This document shows positions 13,895 to 22,692 of a stretch of DNA of 53,400 nucleotides, in pieces. Location of the stretch: positions 1-53,400 of the forward strand of contig JAGQIK010000067.1 of NCBI GenBank assembly GCA_020431405.1, read 5' to 3'. The translations under genes were made by a program, and so were the position numbers. The notes below the pieces were generated by a model, which worked only from the letters and a program-made list of their open reading frames with translations, ran no database searches and had not been told where the DNA came from. How positions within the stretch are numbered: the stretch's first letter is position 1; each line of letters begins with the position of its first letter. Origin of the DNA: Myxococcales bacterium (GTDB taxonomy: Bacteria; Myxococcota_A; Polyangia; GCA-2747355).

Positions 13895-16684
13895 ATGTTT
13901 AGTCGTTCGGGGCGCGCCCACCTTCGGGTTGGGCTCGCGGTGCTCTCTCTGGTCACGTTGTTGACGGCTGCGTGCGCCGACAACACCACGCCCGCCACGC
14001 CCGAAGCCGGCGTCAACGAAGGCGGCGTCGACGCCAACGAACCGCTTCGCGCTTGCGACAGCCCCGGACAGTCCTGCGCGGCGCATACCACCTGCGCCAT
14101 CGACCCCGTCTGCGGCCAAGACAAGCTCTGCCATCCGAGCGGATACCAAAACTGCGACGACGGCCTCGCCTGCACTACCGACACCTGCCTCGGCAAAGGC
14201 GCCTGCGATCACAAGCCCGCCGACGGGACCTGCGCGCTGCCGGTCAAGACGCCGAGCGGCACCGTCATCCAGTGCTTCAAGGAAGGCGATCGCAACCCGG
14301 ATCCGACGCGCGGCTGTCTCGTCTGCGATCCGAGCCGCGACCCCAGCAGCTGGTCGCCCGCCAACGGCGGCCCCTGCGACGACGGCAACGACTGCACCAA
14401 GGACGACTACTGCAACAACGGCCAGTGCACCGGCACCTACTACGGCGACGAGTGCCAGGACGACCTCGGCTGCACCGACGACATCTGCGATGGCAAGGGC
14501 GGCTGCGTCGGCAACCCGCTGCGCTCGGACTCCTGTCTCATCGCCGGCGTTTGCTACAAGGACAAAGAGAAGCACCCCTCCGGCTCCTGCGTGCAGTGCG
14601 ACGTCAACAGCAGCCAGAGCCAGTGGACCAACATCGCGCAGACCTGCCACATCGACGGCGTCTGCTACAACGCCGGCGACAAGCACCCCGGCGGCTGCGC
14701 AGAGTGCGATCCCGCGGCGGACACCAAGACGTGGACGGTCAAGGGCAACTTCTGCCTCATCAACAACGAGTGCAAGAACCCCAACGACAAGGACGCCATC
14801 GCCTGCGCCGAGTGCGTGCCTGCCACGGCGAAGTACGATTGGACGCCCATCGCTGGCCTCTGCAAGATCCACGGCAGCTGTTACAACTCGGGCGCCGCGC
14901 ACCCGGGTGGCTGCGCGACCTGCAACCCGACCGTCAGCGCGACCTCGTGGACCGTCGGCGCCAGCAACCGCTGCCTCATCAACAACGTCTGCTACAACGC
15001 CAACGACACCAACCTCAGCGGCTGCGGCGGCTGTCAGCCGACCAGCGACAAGTACAACTGGACCACGCTCGCTGGCCTGTGCTCGATCGACGGCGAGTGC
15101 TACACCAGCGGCGCGACGCACCCCAACAACTGCGGCACGTGCAACCCGTCGCAGTCGTCCACCGACTGGACGGCCAACGCGGGCAGCTGCGTGATCAACG
15201 GCACCTGCTACGCGTCGGGTGCGCAGGCGCCGGCCAGCTGCGGCAGCTGCAACCCGTCGCAGAGCACCACGCAGTGGACGGTGACCACCAACCAGTGCCT
15301 CATCGGCAGCCAGTGCTACGCCAGCGGCGCGCCCGAGCCGGGCGGCTGCGGCACCTGTGACCCGTCGCAGAACAAGGCCGGCTGGACCAAGGCCGGCAAC
15401 TGCCAGTCGTCGTTTCAGTGGGCGACGCGTTTCGGCGGAACGTCGAGCGACTACCCCTACCACATCGCCACCGACGCCAGCGGCAACATCTACGTCACGG
15501 GCTACTTCACGACGAGCATCGACTTCGGCAGCGGCGTGATCACCAGCAAGGGCTCCAACGACATCTTCGTCGCGAGCTACACGCCGAGCGGCAAGCTGCG
15601 CTGGGCCAAGGGCTTCGGTGGCACGAGCAGCGACATCGGCTACGACATCGCAGTCGACGGCTCGGGCAACGTCTACGTGGTGGGCCGCTACTACCAGTCG
15701 ATCACCTTCGGCGGTCCGACGCTCACCGGCACGAGCTACGAGATCTTCCTCGCCTCGTTCACGTCGGACGGTACGCACCGCTGGTCGAAGAGCTTCGGCA
15801 GCACGAGCAGCGACTATGGCTACTCGGTGGCCGTCGATCCGAGCGGCAACGTCACGATCACCGGCACGTTCTACAACACGGTCAACTTCGGCGGCACCAA
15901 CCTGACGAGCAAGGGCAGCGCCGACATCTTCCTCGCCAGCTTCTCGACCACCGGCACGCATCGCTGGTCGAAGAGCTTCGGCAGCACCAGCAGCGACTAC
16001 GGCTACAAGCTCGCCGCCGACAACAGCGGCAACGTCTATCTGACGGGCTACTTCTACAACTCGGTGGACTTCGGCGGCGGCGCCATCGCGAGCAAGGGCA
16101 GCACCGACATCTTCCTCGCCAGCTACGACGCGGGCGGCCAACATCGCTGGTCGAAGGGCTTCGGCAGCACGAGCAGCGACTACGGCTACGGCGTGGCCGT
16201 CGACAACGCCGGCAACGTCGCCATCACCGGCTCGTTCTACAACACGATCAACTTCGGCGGCAGCACACTGACCAGCAAGGGCAGCATCGACGCGTTCGTC
16301 GCATCGTTCACGTCGGCGGGCACGCACCGCTGGTCGAAGAGCTTCGGCGGCACGAGCAGCGACTACGGCTACGACGTCGCCGTCGACAACTCCGGCACCG
16401 TCTACAACATCGGCTACTTCTACACGTCGGTGGACTTCGGTGGCGGCGCCGTCACGAGCAAGGGCTCCTACGACATCTACATCACGGCGCACACCTCGAG
16501 CGGCGCCTATCGCTGGTCGCGCGCGTACGGCTCGACGAGCGGCGATCAGGGCCGCGCCATCACCGTTGGACCGTCGGGCAACATCTATGCGGCGGGCACG
16601 TTCTATAGCTCGGTGGACTTCGGCGGCGGCCCGCTGACGTCGGCCGGCTCGCTCGACTGCGTGCTGATGAAGATCGCGCCCTAG
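13895..16684 (+). CDS. Cys-rich lipoprotein with C-terminal seven-repeat beta-propeller (SBBP-like)
   Basis: 929 aa. A signal peptide ends in lipobox TAAC, so the mature protein is lipidated and exported. Residues about 45-510 are Cys-rich modules, first of the DDGxxCTxDxC type (GLACTTDTCLGKGACDHKP) and then repeated CxIxxxCYxxGxxxPGGCxxC units typical of myxobacterial surface proteins. The last about 425 residues are seven repeats of 61 residues, each beginning around W(S/A)KxFGxTSSDYGYD and ending near FLASFxxxGxHR, similar to beta-propeller SBBP repeats. Seven units would close one propeller. The start has GGAGGAG a few nucleotides upstream. It is monocistronic, flanked by a palindrome and a terminator. 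Likely a cell-surface or secreted adhesion/interaction protein. Confidence 0.88.
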   Translation: MFSRSGRAHLRVGLAVLSLVTLLTAACADNTTPATPEAGVNEGGVDANEPLRACDSPGQSCAAHTTCAIDPVCGQDKLCHPSGYQNCDDGLACTTDTCLGKGACDHKPADGTCALPVKTPSGTVIQCFKEGDRNPDPTRGCLVCDPSRDPSSWSPANGGPCDDGNDCTKDDYCNNGQCTGTYYGDECQDDLGCTDDICDGKGGCVGNPLRSDSCLIAGVCYKDKEKHPSGSCVQCDVNSSQSQWTNIAQTCHIDGVCYNAGDKHPGGCAECDPAADTKTWTVKGNFCLINNECKNPNDKDAIACAECVPATAKYDWTPIAGLCKIHGSCYNSGAAHPGGCATCNPTVSATSWTVGASNRCLINNVCYNANDTNLSGCGGCQPTSDKYNWTTLAGLCSIDGECYTSGATHPNNCGTCNPSQSSTDWTANAGSCVINGTCYASGAQAPASCGSCNPSQSTTQWTVTTNQCLIGSQCYASGAPEPGGCGTCDPSQNKAGWTKAGNCQSSFQWATRFGGTSSDYPYHIATDASGNIYVTGYFTTSIDFGSGVITSKGSNDIFVASYTPSGKLRWAKGFGGTSSDIGYDIAVDGSGNVYVVGRYYQSITFGGPTLTGTSYEIFLASFTSDGTHRWSKSFGSTSSDYGYSVAVDPSGNVTITGTFYNTVNFGGTNLTSKGSADIFLASFSTTGTHRWSKSFGSTSSDYGYKLAADNSGNVYLTGYFYNSVDFGGGAIASKGSTDIFLASYDAGGQHRWSKGFGSTSSDYGYGVAVDNAGNVAITGSFYNTINFGGSTLTSKGSIDAFVASFTSAGTHRWSKSFGGTSSDYGYDVAVDNSGTVYNIGYFYTSVDFGGGAVTSKGSYDIYITAHTSSGAYRWSRAYGSTSGDQGRAITVGPSGNIYAAGTFYSSVDFGGGPLTSAGSLDCVLMKIAP
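15403..16683 (+). repeat. 183-bp tandem repeats, seven copies, inside the lipoprotein gene
   Basis: The CGCTGGTCGAAG block recurs at 15779, 15962, 16145 and 16328, exactly 183 bp apart, with weaker copies before and after giving seven in total. The middle copies are very alike at nucleotide level, which favours recombination between copies. Confidence 0.85.
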
Positions 16685-16710
16685 CGCTTCGACTGATCTG
16701 CGCCCAACGA

Positions 16711-16752
16711 ACAACGCCCCGGCAACCACGAAGGTCGCCGGGGCGTTTGTCG
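16711..16752. terminator. Bidirectional rho-independent terminator
   Basis: A perfect 11-bp inverted repeat AACGCCCCGGC / GCCGGGGCGTT (16713-16723 with 16737-16747) with a 13-nt loop and a T-rich flank lies between two convergent genes. It can stop transcription of the Cys-rich lipoprotein from the left and of the CpxP-like gene from the right. Confidence 0.85.
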
Positions 16753-16759
16753 TTACTGA

Positions 16760-17254
16760 CTACTGAGCCTGCTGGGTGGCGTTGCGCTTCTCGCGCCAGG
16801 CCTTGCGCTTGGCTTTCCACTTGGCGCGCCGGGCCTGCTTGAGCTGCGCGAGCTGCGCCTGCTGAGCGGGCGTCAGCAGCTGCTGGAACTGCAGCATCGA
16901 CTTCACGCGCAGCCTCTTCATCTTGAAGCGCAGGTCATTGACCGTCTGCATCTGCGCCATCACCGCTGGCTCGTTGGGGCTCTGCGTCTGCAGCAGCGAG
17001 CGCAGCTGCGTCTTGGCGTTGCGAAGCTGACCACGCAGGGCTTGGCGCTCGGCCTTGTTCTGCGTGCGCAGCGCGGCAACCTGCGACTTCTGTGCGTCGC
17101 TGAGGTTGAGCTGCGAGATCATCTTCTTGAAGTGGGCGCCACGTTTGCCGCGGTGAGCGCGGTGGCCGTGGCCTTTGCCGCCGCCGCAGGCGAGCGCCGC
17201 GGTCGGGGCGAGGAGGGCGAGGCTGAGGATTCCGACACCGAGTTGCTTTTTCAT
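16760..17254 (-). CDS. CpxP/Spy-like periplasmic protein (LTxxQ family)
   Basis: 164 aa. The ATG at 17254 has AAGGAAG upstream and begins a signal peptide (MKKQLGVGILSLALLAPTAA, cleavage near ALA-CGGG). The mature N-terminus is rich in Gly, His, Lys and Arg (GKGHGHRAHRGKRG), then comes a long basic helical region with two LTxxQ-like motifs: LNLSDAQKSQVAALRTQNKA and LLTPAQQAQLAQLKQA. This is the arrangement of Spy/CpxP chaperones of the envelope-stress response. The His-rich start may bind metal. It is divergent from the RelA/SpoT-type gene and ends at a strong terminator. Confidence 0.82.
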   Translation of the reverse strand: MKKQLGVGILSLALLAPTAALACGGGKGHGHRAHRGKRGAHFKKMISQLNLSDAQKSQVAALRTQNKAERQALRGQLRNAKTQLRSLLQTQSPNEPAVMAQMQTVNDLRFKMKRLRVKSMLQFQQLLTPAQQAQLAQLKQARRAKWKAKRKAWREKRNATQQAQ

Positions 17255-17445
17255 GGGGGCTTCCTTTTTCCAGGTGCGAATCGGACGACGCACAGCGCGC
17301 GTGCAGAGCAGTCGCCATGCCAGCGGCGCCAACATGCAATCTCGTGTTGTTGGAGCGCGCGCGTGCGCGGTGCCGCGCATTTTTTGCACCAGCGCGGGAT
17401 GCAATGTCTGCGCGGGCCGAACGCTCTGATACGCTGGGAGCGGCG

Positions 17446-18456
17446 ATGAAAATCGACCGCGCTGACTTTCTGTCACGGTATGGAATCTCGTCCGGCGAGC
17501 TCAACGCGTCGGGTCTCGACTGGGACGAGCTATGCGCGATCGCCGACGATCATCGCGCCCGCGAAGAGGAGCTGCTGCCGGTCTCGCAGCGCATCAGCAC
17601 GCTGCTGCACGCGGTGCCCGAGGTCCACTCGATCCGCGTGCGCATCAAGCATCCCGAGCACGTCGTCGAGAAGCTCGTGCGCAAGTGCGTCGAGCGGCGC
17701 CACAGCGGCGAGGCCTTTGGCCCCGTGACGGTGGCCACATACCGTGACCTGATCTGGGATCTCGTCGGCGTGCGCGTGCTGCACCTGTTCAAGGCCGACT
17801 GGCTGCCCATCGACGACGTCATCCGCGAGCGCTTCGAGCAGCTCGAGCCGCCGCTTTGCAACGTGCGCCGCGGCGATCCCGAGGCAGTGGTCGCGCAGGT
17901 GCGCGAGCGCGGCTGCGAGGTGCGCGAGCATCCGTTCGGCTATCGTTCGGTGCACTACGCCGTGCGCGACGAAGAGGGCTACGTCGCCGAGATCCAGGTG
18001 CGCACGCTCTTCGAAGAAGGCTGGGCCGAGATCGACCATCGCGTGCGCTATGGTCAGGGATCGCAGAGCCCGGTGCTGGCGCAGTATCTGCGGCTCTTCA
18101 ACCGCCTCGCCGGCACCGCCGACGAGATGGGCACGTACATGCGCTTCTTGCAGCGCGACGTGGAGCGCACGCAGCAGGCGCTTGCCGACCTGCAGCGCCA
18201 GCTCGATGGCCTCGAGCTCGAGCGCGAGCAGCGGCAAGCGATCGCCGCGCGCGTCTCGCAGGTGCACGAAAACCTCTTCGACTGGAGCGTGCTGCCGGCG
18301 ACGCCCTTCGACGTGGTCGAGGGCGTCGAGGGCGGGCTCGAAGAGAGCCCGAGCGGCGAGCGCGCGCTGGCGCGCCGACCGACGCTGCCCTTCGGCGCGC
18401 ACCGTGATCGCGACGGAGCGGACGGCGGCGGCGGTGGTGAGCGCGGGGGCACGTGA
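17446..18456 (+). CDS. RelA/SpoT-domain (p)ppGpp synthetase-like protein
   Basis: 336 aa. The ATG at 17446 has GGGAG 5 nt upstream and starts MKIDRADFL; a longer in-frame reading adds unlikely residues. The synthetase domain covers about residues 40-215: VHSIRVRIKHPEHVVEKL, YRDLIWDLVGVRVLHLF, HPFGYRSVHYAV and AEIQVRTLFEEGWAEIDHRV are the family's conserved blocks. There is no HD hydrolase domain and no TGS/ACT region, so it is closer to a small alarmone synthetase with a C-terminal coiled coil (VERTQQALADLQRQLDGLEL) and a Gly-rich tail. It overlaps the next gene by 4 bp (GTGA), so the two are coupled. Confidence 0.85.
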   Translation: MKIDRADFLSRYGISSGELNASGLDWDELCAIADDHRAREEELLPVSQRISTLLHAVPEVHSIRVRIKHPEHVVEKLVRKCVERRHSGEAFGPVTVATYRDLIWDLVGVRVLHLFKADWLPIDDVIRERFEQLEPPLCNVRRGDPEAVVAQVRERGCEVREHPFGYRSVHYAVRDEEGYVAEIQVRTLFEEGWAEIDHRVRYGQGSQSPVLAQYLRLFNRLAGTADEMGTYMRFLQRDVERTQQALADLQRQLDGLELEREQRQAIAARVSQVHENLFDWSVLPATPFDVVEGVEGGLEESPSGERALARRPTLPFGAHRDRDGADGGGGGERGGT

Positions 18457-19817
18457 GTCGGCGCGAGCACAACCGCGCCTACCGCTTCGTGCGCGCCAGC
18501 TTCACCATCATCAGCGCCGTGCTGCGCTACGGCTGGCTGCTTTTGCGCGAGCGCCTGCCGCCGCGCCTGCACCCGACGCCCGCGCACTGGCAGCGGGCAC
18601 ACGCGCGCACCGGCCAGCAGATCCTCGAGCTCGCCAGCAGCCTCGGCGGCGCCTTCGTCAAGGTGGGCCAGATCATCGGCGCGCGCGCCGACGCGTTCCC
18701 CGAGGCGCTGATCGCGCCGCTTCGTGCGCTGCACGACCGCATGCCGCCACGCCCCTTGGCCGAGCTGCGCGACTACGTACGCGAGGAGCTGGGCGGTGTC
18801 GCGCTCGAGACGGTCTTCGAGCACGTCGAGCCCGACGCGATGGCAGCGGCCTCGCTGGCGCAGGTGCACGGGGCGCGGCTGCTCGACGGCACCGAGGTGG
18901 TGCTCAAGATCCAGTACCCCGAGGCGCGGCGGCTCTTTCCGGGTGACCTCGCGTCGCTCAAGCGTGCAGTGGCGATGGTGCGCCTGCTCGCACCGCGCTT
19001 CGATCTGACCGGGCTCGCCGACGAGCTGGCGCGCTACATCGTGCTCGAGCTCGAGTTCACGCGCGAGGCAGCCTCCACCGAACGCGCGCGCGTCGCGTTC
19101 GCCCAGCGCGCCGACGTGCACGTGCCGCGCGTCTACAAGAACCTCAGCAGCGATCGCCTGCTGGTGCTCGAGCGGCGTCCAGGCGTCGCGATCTCACAGG
19201 TGGCTGCGCTGCGCCGCGCGGGCATCGATCTGCGCGCGCTGGCAATGCGCGTGGCCGACGTCTATTGCGAGATGATCTTCGCGCACGGCTTCTTTCACGG
19301 CGATCCGCACCCGGGCAACATCCTCGTCGACGACAGCGGCGAGATCTCGCTCATCGACTTCGGGTTGGCCAAGGAGCTGCCCGCGGGCTTCGCGCTCGGC
19401 GTGGCGCGCATGATCGTCGCCGGCCTCGGCGGCGATGGCGCTGGGGCGCTAGACGCCGCGCGTGCCATCGGCTTTCGCGTCGAGCGCGGCGATCCGCAGC
19501 AGTTCTTGCGGCTCGTTCAGATGATGTTTGGCGGCTTCGGTGGCCCCGAAGCGCTGATCGGCGTGCTCGAAGCGAGCGACATCGACGAAGTGCCGCCCGA
19601 CCTGACGCTGATCCTGCGCGTCTTTATCCTGCTCAACGGCCTTTCGCAGACGCTCGCGCCGAACGAGCGGTTGATCCCCACGGCCATCGGGCGGGCTCTG
19701 ATGCCGCTGCTGGCGGCTGCGGGACGCGCACCGGGGCTCGGCGCAGACTCGGGCGCGGGCGGACGGGCGGCGCTTCCGGCGCCGGGCTCGCGCTCGGGGC
19801 CGGCGCTTTCGGCATGA
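18453..19817 (+). CDS. AarF/ABC1/UbiB-family kinase-like protein
   Basis: 454 aa from a GTG overlapping the previous stop. Family hallmarks are present in order: the N-terminal KxGQ motif (GGAFVKVGQIIGARAD), the Ala-rich loop AAASLAQVHGARL, LELEFTREAAS, the catalytic HGDPHPGNILVDD and the metal-binding DFGLAKELP. Members are atypical ATP-dependent proteins linked to ubiquinone or lipid metabolism. The C-terminal hydrophobic stretch usual in UbiB is not clear; the last about 30 residues are a low-complexity Ala/Gly/Pro tail. That tail lies within a 185-bp convergent overlap with the integrase-like gene on the other strand, and may have been created by a junction there. Coupling to an alarmone synthetase gene is notable. 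Confidence 0.9.
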   Translation: MSRREHNRAYRFVRASFTIISAVLRYGWLLLRERLPPRLHPTPAHWQRAHARTGQQILELASSLGGAFVKVGQIIGARADAFPEALIAPLRALHDRMPPRPLAELRDYVREELGGVALETVFEHVEPDAMAAASLAQVHGARLLDGTEVVLKIQYPEARRLFPGDLASLKRAVAMVRLLAPRFDLTGLADELARYIVLELEFTREAASTERARVAFAQRADVHVPRVYKNLSSDRLLVLERRPGVAISQVAALRRAGIDLRALAMRVADVYCEMIFAHGFFHGDPHPGNILVDDSGEISLIDFGLAKELPAGFALGVARMIVAGLGGDGAGALDAARAIGFRVERGDPQQFLRLVQMMFGGFGGPEALIGVLEASDIDEVPPDLTLILRVFILLNGLSQTLAPNERLIPTAIGRALMPLLAAAGRAPGLGADSGAGGRAALPAPGSRSGPALSA

Positions 19818-20763
19818 GCTGTGGCTGCGGAGCCAGCTGCTCGTCGAGCACGCGCTGTAGATCGTAGCGGCTCGCGACGTCCTGGCTGAGCAGCGCTTCG
19901 GCGAGCCGCTCGAACAGCTGCTGGTGCAGCGGCTCGTTGACGCCGTTGCGCTGCGGATTGCGCGTCTGCAGCCAGCGGTGGCGAATGCCGCGCTGCACGA
20001 GGAACGACTCGTAGACGTGACGAGGCAGCCAGCCGCAGAACTCGCTGCCGCGATCGGTGACGATGGTCTCGAGCGTCAGTTCGAGCGCCGCGTAGCGGGG
20101 CAGCACGCGCTCTTCGAGGAAGTCGGCGGCGGCGCGCGGCGAGCGCTCGCCGTAGAGGCGCGCGAGCGTGATGCCGCGCAGCGGATCGACGAAGGTGTGC
20201 AGCCACACGCGGCCGGCGCGCGCGACGTAGCCGAGGTCGAAGGTGTCTTGGTAGCCGCGCGGCGCGACATCGCCGTCGATGTTGAGCCCGCTGGCTTCGG
20301 CGTCTGCGACGGCATCGAGCACGCGCTCGACCTGCGGGACCGTCAGGTAGACGCCGTAGCGGGCCGAGCGCGCGATCAAGGCTTCGATGCGAGCGCGTCG
20401 GCTCGCCAAGCGGCCGCGCAGCAGCACGGCCTGCACGTCGGCGGGTGCGATCTCGCCCTCGTCACCGAGGGCGAGCAGGTTGGCGATCTGGATCTGGTCG
20501 AAGCTCGGCTGCTCGATGGCGATCTCGATGATGCGCCGCTCGCAGGCGTCGTCGACGACGGGTGCGCCGTCGGCGATGGGTCCGGCGGGCGACACGGTGC
20601 CGCTCGCCAGCAGTGGGGCGAGGTAGGCGCTGCTGCTGCCGATGCTGCGACAGGCGCTGAGGATGCTGCTGTGCGCGCGCGCGACGCGCAACAGCGCACG
20701 CTCTGCGCTGGCGAGCGAGCTGCGCGTGCTGCTGCTCCTGGTGGCGACGCCTCGTGTGCCCAT
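19633..20763 (-). CDS. Stand-alone IS481-like DDE integrase/transposase
   Basis: 376 aa from the ATG at 20763; an in-frame ATG at 20832 is possible. Residues 74-130 resemble the second helix-turn-helix of IS481-type transposases (ERRIIEIAIEQPSFDQIQIA ... VLLRGRLASRRARIEAL). The integrase catalytic core follows: D173 in QDTFDLGYV, the hydrophobic strand VWLHTFVDPLRGITLARLY, D237 in VTDRGSEF, and E277 in RNGVNEPLH, so the DDE triad is intact. The first helix-turn-helix is weak. The last about 60 residues are Pro/Ala/Arg-rich and run antisense to the AarF gene end. No terminal inverted repeats were seen. It could be a remnant insertion sequence or a domesticated integrase. Confidence 0.72.
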   Translation of the reverse strand: MGTRGVATRSSSTRSSLASAERALLRVARAHSSILSACRSIGSSSAYLAPLLASGTVSPAGPIADGAPVVDDACERRIIEIAIEQPSFDQIQIANLLALGDEGEIAPADVQAVLLRGRLASRRARIEALIARSARYGVYLTVPQVERVLDAVADAEASGLNIDGDVAPRGYQDTFDLGYVARAGRVWLHTFVDPLRGITLARLYGERSPRAAADFLEERVLPRYAALELTLETIVTDRGSEFCGWLPRHVYESFLVQRGIRHRWLQTRNPQRNGVNEPLHQQLFERLAEALLSQDVASRYDLQRVLDEQLAPQPQLMPKAPAPSASPAPEAPPVRPRPSLRRAPVRVPQPPAAASEPARWPWGSTARSARASAKGR

Positions 20764-20895
20764 GTAACCGCAGGTAAGAGCACGTCCGATGCCAGCAGCG
20801 GCCCGTCGGATCTCGACGGCTTGCGGCGCCACGCCGGGGACTTGGCCCCCGCGTCCGTGGCCGCGCTGCGCCGTTGCGCCGGCGCTACGCGGTGG

Positions 20896-22680
20896 CTATT
20901 GGTTGGGCACGCAACGGTAGTAGACGTCGTAGGGCGCGCTGCTCGAGGTGCGCGTGGAGTACGCGGCGTGCAGCCGCTTGCCGACGCTGTCGTAGTACAC
21001 GTCGGTTCTGCCCGGCACCGAGCCCTTGGCGCCGTCGCTGGCGACGACCCAGGCTCCGCCGCTCTGCTGTTGAGCGACGGCGAGCTGGTAGCCGCTGCCA
21101 CCGGTGTCGAAGAGATAGGCGATACGCGGAAGGGCGCCGGCCATAGTGATGCTCAGCGACTGCTCGGGCACGTTGGTGCTGACGACCACCTCCTCGACGG
21201 CGCTCGGCGCGCCGCTCGCCCCCCACGTCTGGTGCTGCACCCCTTCCATCGCTGACGCGGACGCGGTCTCGTAGCCGCCGAAGTGCGCCACCCCTGCGGC
21301 GATGCCGACGGCGGTAGGGCCGGTCCACGACTGGGCGCCGTCGAGCAGCTGCGTATTGGCCCCGTTGGGGGCGACGCGGAAGCCCCACACGCCGTCGCCG
21401 GAGATGCGCAGCGTGATAGCCACCATCGTGCCGTCGGATCCGATGCGTACGTGCTCTGGCCCCGAGAGGCCGGGCGGCATCGACGAGAGGTTGACCGGCA
21501 GCTGTGCGAAGCCGCCGCCGCTGCTCGCCTCGTATCGCGCGTTGACGACGACGTTGGGGACGCCATCGTCGCCGGCGAGCGCGACGTAGGCGCGGTCGCT
21601 GCCAACGCGCGCCACGTCGAAGGTGATCGGTGGCGTGGCGCCCGCCAGCGCTGCCGCGAAGGTTGCCTGATTGGACCACGTGCCGTTCGGGCTCTGGGTG
21701 AAGTAGGAGACCGAGTTGCTCTGCTGCGAGTAGAACAGCCGTACGGTGCCGTCGGCGTGCACAATGGCGTCCCAGTCGACGGGCGGTCCAGGGCTGGGAA
21801 AGGCGTGGCCGGCGCCACGCTGCACGAAGGCTGGCAAACCCGCTGGACGCTGCCAGACCTCGACGGTGGAGCTGCTACCCGACGATGTCTTGATGACGTA
21901 GGTCGCGCCGGCGCTCAAGCCGGTGGTCGCCGTGCCTATGACCACGTGCGGGCCCATCGCCTTGGCCACGCTCACGCTCTGACTGGTCAGCGCGCAGACG
22001 TTGGTGCTGCTGCCGCCGCCGTCTACCGAGAAGTCGACGACCGGCTGCCCGTCCGCCGTCGCGTCGCCGCTGCCGTCACCGCCGCCGTCGCTGTCGTGAC
22101 GCGCGTCGCGCGGGCCGTCGCTGTCGACGGTGGCGTCGCTGTCGATGGTGGCGTCGCCGCCAGCGAGGTCGGCGGGGAACGCGTCGGCGGCGCCTGCGTC
22201 GGCGAGGCTCGTCTCGAGGTCGGGACTGTAGTCGGGCAGCTTCTCGCCGTTCTTGTCCACCGTCTCGCAGCCGATCTCGCCGCAGGTCTGGTCCTCGCCG
22301 CACTTGACGCCGACGCAGCGCGCGATGAGGTTCATGCTCAAGAAGATCACGCGGTCGCGTACGAACGAGAGCCGCGCTTGGCGGCCGACCAGCGTCTTGC
22401 CCGACTTGCGCGCCTCGACGGTGATATCGACGACACGCCGCGCGTCGCTTCCGGGCACGAGCGCGAAGCGCGCCGGCAGCTGGATCTCGGGGCCCAGGCG
22501 CCAGGTCACCTCGGTGACGCGCTGTTTGGGCTGTATGTAGCCGATGCCGAGAAAGACCTCGTCGAAGCGCGTCGACGGAATGTCCGTCGAGACGCCGATG
22601 ATGATCTGCGTTTGCTTCTGAGCGCTGCAGCCTGGGAATGCGAGGAACGCGAGCACGAGGACAGTCGCTGCGCGGCGCAT
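20896..22680 (-). CDS. Large lipoprotein with Asp/Gly-rich linker, function unknown
   Basis: 594 aa. The signal peptide ends in a lipobox-like FPGCSAQ. Residues 20-150 form a beta-rich domain (IIIGVSTDIPSTRFDEVFLG, TVEARKSGKTLVGRQARLSF) ending in Cys pairs (CVGVKCGEDQTCGEIGCE). Residues about 155-225 are an Asp/Ala/Gly-rich linker with repeated DATVDSD-like units. The remaining about 370 residues are strand-rich with alternating aromatic and glycine residues and could be a propeller of sensor type (VIGTATTGLSAGATYVIKTS, FHGGYETA-like). I do not recognise the family. It starts 12 nt after the SulP stop on the same strand, so it probably shares that operon. Confidence 0.78.
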   Translation of the reverse strand: MRRAATVLVLAFLAFPGCSAQKQTQIIIGVSTDIPSTRFDEVFLGIGYIQPKQRVTEVTWRLGPEIQLPARFALVPGSDARRVVDITVEARKSGKTLVGRQARLSFVRDRVIFLSMNLIARCVGVKCGEDQTCGEIGCETVDKNGEKLPDYSPDLETSLADAGAADAFPADLAGGDATIDSDATVDSDGPRDARHDSDGGGDGSGDATADGQPVVDFSVDGGGSSTNVCALTSQSVSVAKAMGPHVVIGTATTGLSAGATYVIKTSSGSSSTVEVWQRPAGLPAFVQRGAGHAFPSPGPPVDWDAIVHADGTVRLFYSQQSNSVSYFTQSPNGTWSNQATFAAALAGATPPITFDVARVGSDRAYVALAGDDGVPNVVVNARYEASSGGGFAQLPVNLSSMPPGLSGPEHVRIGSDGTMVAITLRISGDGVWGFRVAPNGANTQLLDGAQSWTGPTAVGIAAGVAHFGGYETASASAMEGVQHQTWGASGAPSAVEEVVVSTNVPEQSLSITMAGALPRIAYLFDTGGSGYQLAVAQQQSGGAWVVASDGAKGSVPGRTDVYYDSVGKRLHAAYSTRTSSSAPYDVYYRCVPNQ

Positions 22681-22692
22681 GTGCAGAGTGTA

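Noticed and set aside
13865-16729. A 954-codon open frame antisense to the Cys-rich lipoprotein
   Set aside because: It arises from codon bias and the 183-bp repeats; its Ala/Arg/Val-rich product has no domain, while the + strand has signal peptide, lipobox and repeats.
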